Positions 1-6,668 of a DNA stretch of 13,664 nt are shown here, piece after piece (positions within the stretch are counted from its first letter, which is position 1; each line of letters starts with the position of its first letter). A program made the translations under genes and the position numbers. The DNA is taken from contig JANXMD010000082.1 of assembly GCA_025354845.1 (NCBI GenBank), positions 1-13,664 on the forward strand, in the 5' to 3' direction. This DNA comes from Verrucomicrobiota bacterium. GTDB taxonomy: Bacteria > Verrucomicrobiota > Verrucomicrobiia > Limisphaerales > UBA9464. The notes beneath the pieces are model-generated. The model was not told where the DNA came from. It saw only the letters and a list, made by a program, of their open reading frames with translations, and did not search any database.

Positions 1-3000
1 AGGCGGGCCACGTTGGCCGCGGCAGCCCGGAAGCGCTCGGGACCACTCTGCGATTCATGATGCACGACCACGCTCTTCGGCTGATAAACCAGTCGGCCGC
101 CGGTCGCGCCCAGTCGCAGGCAGAGATCCACATCCTCGTACCCATTCCAATAACCCTCGTCGAATCCACCGGCGGCCTCGAATGCCGGGCGTCGGATCAG
201 TAGGCAGGCCGCCGTCAGAGCTTGGTACTCTGTGGCAATATTGACCGCCGGATCTTTCGAACGGCGACGATAGAAGATGTGCCGCGCTAGGAGCGGATCG
301 GGCTGCTGGCGATCATCGAAGAGAGCCACACCAGCATGCTGCACGGTCTCGTCAGGAAACAGCAGCTTGGACCCAACACCGACGACGGTGGAATCGATGT
401 CGAGCGTCTGAAGCATCGCCTCAAGCCAGCCGTCGCGTGGTTCGGTGTCGTTGTTCAGGAACAGCAGCTCGCGGCCGGTCGCGGTGGCCGCACCCTGGTT
501 GCAGGCGCGGGCGAATCCGGAGTTTTCAAGGTTCGTGCAGACCTTCAGCCACGGATGCGTTGCCACCTCCGTTCTGAGGAATTCAGCGGTTCCGTCGGTG
601 GAGCCGTTGTTCACCACCACCACCTCGTAGCTGCCGGCCGGGGTGTGAGCTTCGACGGCTTTTAGGCACTGACGGGTCAGATCCAGCCGGTTGAACACCG
701 GAATCACGATGCAAACCCGGGGTGACGCGGCAGAATCCGGTACCGTCGAGATCGCGGCGGGGAATTCCTCCTCAATCGCCACGGCAGGCCGCAGCGCGCG
801 ACCCCTCGCCAGGAGCGCTTTTTCGTAGCCGGCCAGCGTTTGCTCGGCCACCGCACGCCAAGTGTGGGTGTGACGGAAGAGCTCTCCCAGCCGCGCCCGC
901 TTGGCGGAGTCGACAGTGTGGTTGCGGTGCGCGTGGATCACCGCTTCGCGGATCGAACCGACATCGGCGGGGTCACAATAGTAGGCGTCGTCGCCAAAGT
1001 ATTCGCGCTCGGAGGTGCGGTTGCTGACGGCGAGCGAGCAGCCGGAAAGGGCTGCCTCGATGTTCACAAACGCCGCGCATTCCATCCAGCTGGGCAGCGC
1101 ATGCACCCGAGCCGCGCGGTAGGCCGAGGCGAGCTTCTCGTGGGACAGGTGTTCAATGAACAGCGTGCCGCGCGGCGCCTGACGCTGACAGAGACGCAGG
1201 TAGTTTCGGTCGTAGTTGCGGCCAACCACCACCGCCGGGAGGCCGGTGTCGCGGAGCGCGTGCAGCAGCATGAGCTGGTTCTTGCGCGGTTCCACCAGAC
1301 CGACCGTGAGTACAAAATCGCGGACCTTGTACGTGTCCACAAACCAGTCCGGGGTCGCGGTGTCGAACACACGGGTCTCGGCCGCATTGTACACCACGGT
1401 GTGCGGCACCGAGACGCCCAGGGTCTTACGGAGATTCGCCATCTCCAGCTCGCTCTGCGGCAGGAGGTGGTCCACACGCTCGAGGATTTGACGTTGATAG
1501 GCCTCGTAGCCGTGGTAGTTCGGCTCGGCCGGACTTGAGCGGCGGCGCCCGTTCACCAAAAGACGGTCGTGGGCAAGCTGAGCCAACCCCTGTTCGATGG
1601 CCTCGGGCTGGGCCGCGGAAAACACATGCGGAACCGCCGCGTCGGCCCAGGCCTTTTCGGACATGTCCCAGTAGATCGTGGACAGCACGATCGGAATGTC
1701 GGGCGCCAGGCTGCGGATTGCCTTGATCTGGGGCAGGGTCTGGTGCGGGAACCAGAGATTCCAGACGTGGACCAAATCGTAGCCACGCGGATCGGGACGC
1801 GGCGTGCAACAGACGTCCACCTCCACACCCAGCTCCAGCAGGTACTGCCGGGTCTTCTTGATCTGGTGCATGTCGCCGCCCGCGACGCGGGACTCGAAGG
1901 AATTGACCATCAGCACGCGCAGCCGCGGGGTGGTGCGCGTGGTGCCGACCTGGGCCACCGACACCTGGTCTTCGCCAATGTGATCCGACCGATCGTTCGG
2001 CCGGCCGGCCTGAACGCAGGCGCCGGGGGGCGTTGTCGCCGACGACGACGTGAAGCACTTGGAGAGCTCCAGATCACCGGCATGCAGCAACAGGCCGCGC
2101 CGCGCGACGGACGATGCGATGGCGGGTTGGCCGAGATCGCAATACACACGGGACAAGGCCCGGCAGGCGCCGAGATTGCCCGGGGCGAGATTGAAAACCG
2201 AGTGAAGAGTGTCGGCCGCGTGGCGCGGTTTGCCATCGCGCGACTGGGTGGCGGCGACCTTCAGAAATTCTTCCACGACACCGCCCAGTTCCGAGGAGCC
2301 GGCGAGCCGTTTGAGGTCGTCATAAACCGACCGCGCTGGCGAAACCGCGGCCGGCGTCGGGACGGGCAACCTTCGCGGAAACTCCGTCGGCGCCGGAGCA
2401 CCCAGCATCAGCGTGGAGGTATTGCCGTCATCGGGAAGACACCGCCCCTCACGCGACAATTCCAGCCCGCGTTCCAGGACTTCAAAAATGTCGGAGCCCC
2501 ACTTGCCGTACATTTTCCCCCCGTTGCCCTGCTGGTTGGAAATGGCAGCCCTCGAACGCGCCAGGCCGTTGTTCAGCTTGTGAACCACACCGACGTGGCC
2601 CTCGTAGAGAATCTCATAACCCGCCACCGCAAGCGCGATGTGGTGGTCCGGATCGTCAAACTGGCTCGGGCTGTACCGCACATCAAAGAGCCCGCAGCGG
2701 GCGAAAACGTCGCGGCGATAGAGATTGCAACAACCGCGAACGTGGATCGCCCGCGCCAGGTAGTCCGCCTGCCCCAGATCCGCCTCATCCTCGTGGCCGA
2801 AGAGTCCCGGGAAGTGGCGGTAAGGGCCGCATTGGATGCTTCGATGTGCGTCGTCGTTTAGAATCTTGGGTCCGATGCAACCGGCGAACGGACGGCGCAC
2901 AAAGTCCCGGACCATTTCCTTCAACCAGTTCGATGGAAGGAGGATGTCGTCGTCGAGTCGGGCGACGAGATCTCCGGTGCCCCGACTCACGGCCCAATTC

Positions 3001-4166
3001 AATCCGACGGCGGCGCCGGTGTTCACCGCGAGGCGCGAAACTTCGACAGGATAGGGATACTCTTTCTGAAGTGACGCGAGATACTCCCCAGTGCCGTCGG
3101 TGCTCGCGTTGTCGGCGATGTACACACGAATGCGGTCCTTCGGATAGTCCGTCTTGGCCAGGCTCTCCAGGCAGCGACGCAACAACGGGAGCGTATTCCA
3201 CGTGACCAGGCAGCAATCCACGGAGGGAGCTTCCGATCCCGGACGATAGCGCATCGGCTCGCCAATCTGCCAGCAGAGCTCCGTATTCCCATAGAGCCGG
3301 CGAATCTCGTTTAGGTCGGGCTGGAAGGGATCCCAACCCCATTTCTTCTCCCAGAGGGGCGCCTTGATCTTCATGGCCGCCTCGCGGGCCTGCCAGGTGA
3401 CGGCACGAATCATCGGCTCGGCCTCGGCCACGGGATTCATGCTGATCGGTGCCCAGGCACGGCTGTAATGCACGCCGGTGACTCCGGTGTGGATGAAAAC
3501 CTTGAACTGGTGAAACCGCACACCCACACAGAAATCGTCGTCGTCCATCCACGCCGGTCCGAATGCGGGATCCAATCCACCCACCGCCTGGATCGCGGTC
3601 CGACGATAATAGGCGAGCGCGCCGGAGACTGAATCCACCTCGCGGATGGCGCCGCCCGTTGTCTCCACCGCAAAGGCGTTGCGTTCCCGATGAAGCGGGT
3701 GCATGCCCACGCCAGTGATCAGGTTGCGTCCCTCCGACTGGATTCGGCCATCCGGGAAAACCAACCGGCCACCCATCACGCCAGCGGCGGGACGCAGGCG
3801 CATCGCCTCGGCGAAACACATCAGCCAGTCCGGCGTGTCGACCAGGACATCGGCGTGGAGCCGGACAACGTCCGCGCCACCCGTGGCGGCAAAGGCGGCA
3901 TTCAGCGCTCGGGCGACACCGTCGCGTTCCTGGTGCAGAACCCGAACCCCGGGAAACTCGCGAAGGATGGCGGCGGTTCCGTCCGTGGAGCCGTCGTCAA
4001 CGACCACAAGCTCCCAGTCCGGGTACTGCGTCCGTTCAAGGACGGCACGCAAACATGCAGCAAGGGTCGCCTCCTCGTTGTGGACAGGGATCACCACGGC
4101 AATCCGCGGCAGCCCCGTGGAGACGGCCACAGGGGTTTCAGGAATGGAAACAGGGGAAAGGCTCAT
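1..4166 (-). CDS. Giant multidomain glycosyltransferase (GT2-GT2-TPR-like-GT4-GT2), partial at left edge
   Basis: From ATG at 4166 one frame stays open to base 1 without a stop: 1,388 whole codons, with the C-terminus outside the window. Four glycosyltransferase modules can be read. GT2 no. 1 (about residues 21-300) has IPVHNEE, VDDGSTDGT at 56-64 and WMDDDDF at 206-212. GT2 no. 2 (about 316-560) has ADNASTDGT near 351, the metal-site triplet DDD at 405-407 and FDDPDHH near 503. Residues about 612-705 look like degenerate TPR helices, followed by a Thr/Pro-rich linker. The GT4 module (about 749-1115) opens with RVLMVNSF and has EPRKN at 959-963 and the retaining-enzyme E-x7-E pair E1029/E1037. 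GT2 no. 3 (from 1150) has IPVFNR, NNGSTDGT at 1186-1193, NND at 1238-1240 and YEDVDL near 1343. No signal peptide or membrane segment was seen, so it is probably cytoplasmic. It starts 6 nt after the glf stop with no clear ribosome site, suggesting coupled translation. It should build several linkages of one surface glycan; donors and acceptors cannot be read from sequence. Confidence 0.9.
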   Translation of the reverse strand, partial: MSLSPVSIPETPVAVSTGLPRIAVVIPVHNEEATLAACLRAVLERTQYPDWELVVVDDGSTDGTAAILREFPGVRVLHQERDGVARALNAAFAATGGADVVRLHADVLVDTPDWLMCFAEAMRLRPAAGVMGGRLVFPDGRIQSEGRNLITGVGMHPLHRERNAFAVETTGGAIREVDSVSGALAYYRRTAIQAVGGLDPAFGPAWMDDDDFCVGVRFHQFKVFIHTGVTGVHYSRAWAPISMNPVAEAEPMIRAVTWQAREAAMKIKAPLWEKKWGWDPFQPDLNEIRRLYGNTELCWQIGEPMRYRPGSEAPSVDCCLVTWNTLPLLRRCLESLAKTDYPKDRIRVYIADNASTDGTGEYLASLQKEYPYPVEVSRLAVNTGAAVGLNWAVSRGTGDLVARLDDDILLPSNWLKEMVRDFVRRPFAGCIGPKILNDDAHRSIQCGPYRHFPGLFGHEDEADLGQADYLARAIHVRGCCNLYRRDVFARCGLFDVRYSPSQFDDPDHHIALAVAGYEILYEGHVGVVHKLNNGLARSRAAISNQQGNGGKMYGKWGSDIFEVLERGLELSREGRCLPDDGNTSTLMLGAPAPTEFPRRLPVPTPAAVSPARSVYDDLKRLAGSSELGGVVEEFLKVAATQSRDGKPRHAADTLHSVFNLAPGNLGACRALSRVYCDLGQPAIASSVARRGLLLHAGDLELSKCFTSSSATTPPGACVQAGRPNDRSDHIGEDQVSVAQVGTTRTTPRLRVLMVNSFESRVAGGDMHQIKKTRQYLLELGVEVDVCCTPRPDPRGYDLVHVWNLWFPHQTLPQIKAIRSLAPDIPIVLSTIYWDMSEKAWADAAVPHVFSAAQPEAIEQGLAQLAHDRLLVNGRRRSSPAEPNYHGYEAYQRQILERVDHLLPQSELEMANLRKTLGVSVPHTVVYNAAETRVFDTATPDWFVDTYKVRDFVLTVGLVEPRKNQLMLLHALRDTGLPAVVVGRNYDRNYLRLCQRQAPRGTLFIEHLSHEKLASAYRAARVHALPSWMECAAFVNIEAALSGCSLAVSNRTSEREYFGDDAYYCDPADVGSIREAVIHAHRNHTVDSAKRARLGELFRHTHTWRAVAEQTLAGYEKALLARGRALRPAVAIEEEFPAAISTVPDSAASPRVCIVIPVFNRLDLTRQCLKAVEAHTPAGSYEVVVVNNGSTDGTAEFLRTEVATHPWLKVCTNLENSGFARACNQGAATATGRELLFLNNDTEPRDGWLEAMLQTLDIDSTVVGVGSKLLFPDETVQHAGVALFDDRQQPDPLLARHIFYRRRSKDPAVNIATEYQALTAACLLIRRPAFEAAGGFDEGYWNGYEDVDLCLRLGATGGRLVYQPKSVVVHHESQSGPERFRAAAANVAR

Positions 4167-4172
4167 GACGGG

Positions 4173-5279
4173 TCAGCAGGTGGTCTGTTGTTCTTCCAGG
4201 ACCCGTTCGGCGAGGGTCAGTGCCCGCGCGATCGCCTGGTCCATGTCGTAATAACGGTACTCACCCAAACGGCCGCAGATCATCACTCCGGGGAGCGCGG
4301 CTGCCCGCCGACGATAGATCTCATAGAGCGCCCCGTTCGCCGTGTCCGGGAAGGGATACTCATAACGGTCGCTGTCTTCGGGAGTGGTGGTGATCTCACG
4401 GGTCAACAGGGTCCCGCGAATCTGGGCCGCGAAGGTGTGGGGCATCATGTGTTTCCACTCCAAAGTGCGGATGTGCGGGCCATTGGCCGGGTCCGGATTG
4501 TTCACCTGACCACACGGCTGCGCGTACTCGACACCCGGCAGGTATTCGTGAACCCGCTGTTGTCCCCGATACACCAGCTTGCCGATGTCGTAGTCAAAGA
4601 ACTCGTCAATGGGCCCGGTGAAGATCAGCTGCTTGCGCGCGCGATAGGCGGTGCGGTTCTTCAGGTAGTCGCATCCGGTCACCACCGGGATCCCGTGGAT
4701 CAGGTTCCGCGTGAAGTCGGCGTACCCTTCGATCGGCAGGCCCTGATACTTGTGACGCATCAGTCGGGGCTCGTCGTCGAGACGCACATCGAACCGCCGT
4801 GCCAGCGTCGGCGAAAGCGAACGGGCGGAAACTCCCCACTGCTTCTCCGAGTAGCCCTTCACGAACTTCTCGTAGATCGGACGTGGCATCATGGAGAGCG
4901 ATGCCTCCTCAAAATTGGTCGGTGATCCCTGGAATCCGGGCTGCCAGCGTTCGCCGATGGTGCGACGGATGTAACTGCCGGCGACGGGCCAGTTCTCGTT
5001 GTGGCCATCCACCCAGGTCTTGAGCACCGCCTCGTAGGGAAAGAACGAGGCGAAACGATTCACAAACTCCCAGAGGCGCTCGGAACCGGTCCGGAAGTAG
5101 TGGGGGCCGTAGGTGTGAACCCGAATCCCACTCGGATGGGCATGATCGTGGACGTTGCCGCCCACGTGCATCCGCCGCTCAAGAATCAGCACCTCGCTGC
5201 CGGCGTCCTGTAGGCAGCGGGCGATGGTGCCGCCCGTGAGCCCGGACCCCACGATCAGATAATCCGCAGTCAATACCAT
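4173..5279 (-). CDS. glf: UDP-galactopyranose mutase
   Basis: This FAD enzyme interconverts UDP-galactopyranose and UDP-galactofuranose, the donor for galactofuranose in surface glycans. The 368 residues match the usual length of bacterial Glf. A Rossmann dinucleotide site opens the protein (GSGLTGG at 11-17, acidic E34 after the second strand). Family motifs follow: YGPHYF at 57-62, GYSEKQWG at 142-149, KYQGLP at 177-182, TGPIDEFFDY at 221-230 and the C-terminal flavin-binding GRLGEYRYYDMD at 336-347. I chose ATG 5279 because a GGAGG ribosome site lies 5 nt upstream and the Rossmann strand begins there. The frame is open further up to 5621, but that extension has no family features and runs across a terminator. 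The giant glycosyltransferase starts 6 nt after the stop, so both are probably co-transcribed. Confidence 0.96.
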   Translation of the reverse strand: MVLTADYLIVGSGLTGGTIARCLQDAGSEVLILERRMHVGGNVHDHAHPSGIRVHTYGPHYFRTGSERLWEFVNRFASFFPYEAVLKTWVDGHNENWPVAGSYIRRTIGERWQPGFQGSPTNFEEASLSMMPRPIYEKFVKGYSEKQWGVSARSLSPTLARRFDVRLDDEPRLMRHKYQGLPIEGYADFTRNLIHGIPVVTGCDYLKNRTAYRARKQLIFTGPIDEFFDYDIGKLVYRGQQRVHEYLPGVEYAQPCGQVNNPDPANGPHIRTLEWKHMMPHTFAAQIRGTLLTREITTTPEDSDRYEYPFPDTANGALYEIYRRRAAALPGVMICGRLGEYRYYDMDQAIARALTLAERVLEEQQTTC

Positions 5280-5284
5280 GACGT

Positions 5285-5289
5285 CCTCC
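5285..5289 (-). promoter_or_regulatory. Ribosome binding site of glf
   Basis: Read on the minus strand, GGAGG sits 5 nt before ATG 5279. It is the best Shine-Dalgarno match in the window and decides the glf start over the longer open frame. Flanking bases GACGT (5302-5306) and ACGTC (5280-5284) could pair, placing this site in a 17-nt loop. Confidence 0.8.
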
Positions 5290-5312
5290 AGATGCGGATC
5301 CACGTCGCATGT

Positions 5313-5328
5313 CCCCCAGGAGTGGGGG
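5313..5328 (-). promoter_or_regulatory. GC hairpin in the glf leader
   Basis: On the minus strand CCCCCA and TGGGGG form a 6-bp stem around a CTCC loop, 33 nt before the glf start. The loop is complementary to the GGAG of the glf ribosome site, so a loop-to-site contact is possible. No T-tract follows, so it is not a terminator. Function is inferred only. Confidence 0.35.
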
Positions 5329-5516
5329 TCAGCCGGCAAAGTCTGCACGGATGACCGGAGAGGCCTCGGCAGAATTGTGCCGAATTCCTCAATAACAGCC
5401 GGATTTTGGCGACTGGATCCATGTTCAGACTCACTGAGCAACCGGTATGCCAGCGGGCATTTCTCCTGACGCGCCGGGTCAGACCGCAGAAAATCGTCCG
5501 CATCCACGGGCAGAAG

Positions 5517-5550
5517 AAAGGGTCCCGATTCCTGCGAATCGAGACCCTTT
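5517..5550 (-). terminator. Rho-independent terminator of the flagellar operon
   Basis: A 15-bp inverted repeat (arms 5536-5550 and 5517-5531) encloses a 4-nt loop at 5532-5535. In the minus-strand RNA all 15 pairs can form, one of them a G-U wobble (5525/5542), and the stem runs into TTTCTTCT. On the plus strand that wobble becomes a C-A mismatch, so the minus direction is favoured. It lies 45 nt after the last small frame of the flagellar run and 237 nt before glf. Confidence 0.85.
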
Positions 5551-5595
5551 ATACACTCCTGTCGGCGTGCGGCGCCGATGGGAAAATCTGGAGGC

Positions 5596-5853
5596 TCAGA
5601 CGGCGAGAAGCCGTGCGGCACGGTTGGGATCCAGCATACCGAGCGACGCGAGTGCGGACTCGGGTTTGGAGAGCATGCGTGCGATGGCGGAAGCGGTCAT
5701 CTCGGGCACCTGGAGCGCGTTGAGGGTGCCCAGAGTCTCGACGGCAACCGTAAGCGCCGGGGCGACTCCCTGCGTAGCGTCGCCAGCCGGACGGATCGCA
5801 GCCCGATTTCCCACCGGGGGCGGCAGTTTCGGTAGGCGGGTTTCAATAATCAT
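5596..5853 (-). CDS. Small hypothetical protein after csrA (85 aa), weak FlgM-like C-terminus
   Basis: I do not recognise this gene with confidence. The frame begins with ATG 5853, 17 nt after the csrA stop, and codes for 85 residues with no signal peptide or membrane segment. A Pro-rich start (KLPPPVG at 9-15) leads to an Ala-rich, probably helical second half (about 50-85) that ends in GMLDPNRAARLLAV. The spacing of D75, A80 and L83 resembles the last helix of the anti-sigma-28 factor FlgM, and its place in a flagellar run with FlgN, FlgK, FlgL, FliW and CsrA would suit such a role, but the likeness is thin. No good ribosome site precedes it. A TTG at 5895 would add 14 residues and overlap csrA; I prefer the ATG. 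It may also be non-coding. Confidence 0.45.
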   Translation of the reverse strand: MIIETRLPKLPPPVGNRAAIRPAGDATQGVAPALTVAVETLGTLNALQVPEMTASAIARMLSKPESALASLGMLDPNRAARLLAV

Positions 5854-5870
5854 GGAACGCGGCAAGGAAC

Positions 5871-6131
5871 TCAGGAAACGGGCAAGACGGGACAACTGGA
5901 GACGGTAGCGGAAGTCTTGAGCGGAATCCGGGGGAGCGGAATTCGACCGGGCGCAAGCGCCTGCTGGTTGTTCCGTTGAATCTCGAGATACACCTCCTCG
6001 CGGTGAACAGGCACGTCCCCGGGTGCCTCAATGCCGAGTTTAACCACATCGCCGTCGAGGCGGACCACTTTGACCGTGATGCGGCCATCAATGATCAGGC
6101 TCTCGCCCAGCTTTCTCGAAAGAATGAGCAT
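5871..6131 (-). CDS. csrA: Carbon storage regulator CsrA, with C-terminal tail
   Basis: CsrA is a small dimeric RNA-binding protein that binds GGA motifs in 5' leaders and usually blocks translation; in flagellated bacteria with FliW its best-known target is the flagellin message. The core is unmistakable: MLILSRKLGE at 1-10, the central strands, GIEAPGDVPVHREEVY at 33-48. The RNA-contacting positions R6 and R44 (in VHREE) are kept. At 86 residues it exceeds the usual 60-75; the extra residues (about 58-86) form a Pro-rich tail with LPRIPL and a Cys at 80. ATG 6131 lies three bases after the fliW stop, so the two are translated together, matching their partnership as regulator and antagonist. 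Confidence 0.95.
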   Translation of the reverse strand: MLILSRKLGESLIIDGRITVKVVRLDGDVVKLGIEAPGDVPVHREEVYLEIQRNNQQALAPGRIPLPRIPLKTSATVSSCPVLPVS

Positions 6132-6134
6132 GCC

Positions 6135-6569
6135 TCAGGATCCCACAGGCAGCGGGTGCTGGAGGTCAAGTCCAAGAGCGTTCACGGGGATTACCTGTTT
6201 ACCCGTCATCGTGTGGCGATTGAGCACAATGGGTCCCTTGAGATTGACCGTGGACTTCCCATGGGTGCGAACCGTGACGATGTTGAGGAGCAACGCGTCG
6301 TCGGGCGATTCGAGCCCGATGCACTCCACATCCTGGAGCCCGATGTCCGGATAGTAGTTGCAGGTCACGGCGTCCGGCTCGACCACCACGAAGGCGAGGC
6401 GCGGGTTGTCCACGACCTGGAGCCACTGGAAGGGCTCCTCGCCGGGAACCGAGATTAACACCCAGTCCGTGTAGCTTTCGAAACCGAGAATTCCCGCCGG
6501 CAGGTGCACCGGGACTTCGGTGGAATGGGTGACGGCATTCATTGCCGGTTGAATGAGGGTGGCAGTCAT
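6135..6569 (-). CDS. fliW: Flagellar assembly factor FliW
   Basis: FliW binds CsrA and relieves its repression of flagellin translation; free flagellin in turn captures FliW, so filament export controls synthesis (established in Bacillus subtilis). The sequence has the family pattern: HLPAGILGFESY near the start, FQWLQVVDNPRLAFVVVEP in the middle, then LNIVTVR, NLKGPIVLNRHTMTGKQV and a short tail. From ATG 6569 it is 144 residues, near the family length. The start is uncertain: TTG 6602 and ATG 6542 are in frame, and none has a strong ribosome site; the FliW fold begins around the ATG 6542 codon, so all three keep it whole. csrA follows after three bases. The 66-99 nt between flgL and fliW contain a run of six A residues and no clear promoter. 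Confidence 0.93.
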   Translation of the reverse strand: MTATLIQPAMNAVTHSTEVPVHLPAGILGFESYTDWVLISVPGEEPFQWLQVVDNPRLAFVVVEPDAVTCNYYPDIGLQDVECIGLESPDDALLLNIVTVRTHGKSTVNLKGPIVLNRHTMTGKQVIPVNALGLDLQHPLPVGS

Positions 6570-6668
6570 ATCGGGTATGAGAAGCAGGCCGCGTACCAAC
6601 AAAAGTTCACGCCTTGCAGCAGCGATCTTTTTTGGTCGGTCAGGGACGGCAGCCGGGAATTCATGAGG

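Larger units (their letters stand above)
5280..5595. other. Gene-free gap with terminator and glf leader
   Basis: These 316 nt separate the flagellar run from the glycan genes. They hold a strong stem-loop (5517-5550), a small GC hairpin (5313-5328) and the glf ribosome site (5285-5289). A promoter for glf is expected between about 5300 and 5516 on the minus strand, but I found no convincing -35/-10 pair. Confidence 0.7.

Noticed and set aside
1569..2861. Plus-strand open frame of 430 codons
   Set aside because: It lies wholly antisense to the giant glycosyltransferase, whose minus-strand frame shows family motifs throughout. The plus frame has an Arg/Gly/Ala/Val-rich composition typical of GC-rich shadows.
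2785..3819. Minus-strand open frame of 344 codons
   Set aside because: It is in another frame of the same strand as the glycosyltransferase and reads as Arg/Gly/Ser-rich noise, whereas the overlapping frame carries clear GT2 motifs.
3690..4925. Plus-strand open frame of 411 codons
   Set aside because: It is antisense to both the glycosyltransferase and glf and crosses their junction. It has no recognisable domain and no ribosome site argument.
5280..5621. N-terminal extension of Glf by 114 residues
   Set aside because: The frame is open, but it crosses the terminator stem, has no Glf-family features, and a strong GGAGG site marks the internal ATG at 5279 where the Rossmann fold begins.
6603..6668. 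A-run in the flgL-fliW gap as a promoter or terminator
   Set aside because: There is no stem before the A-run and no recognisable sigma-28, sigma-54 or sigma-70 boxes; I see only a short spacer.
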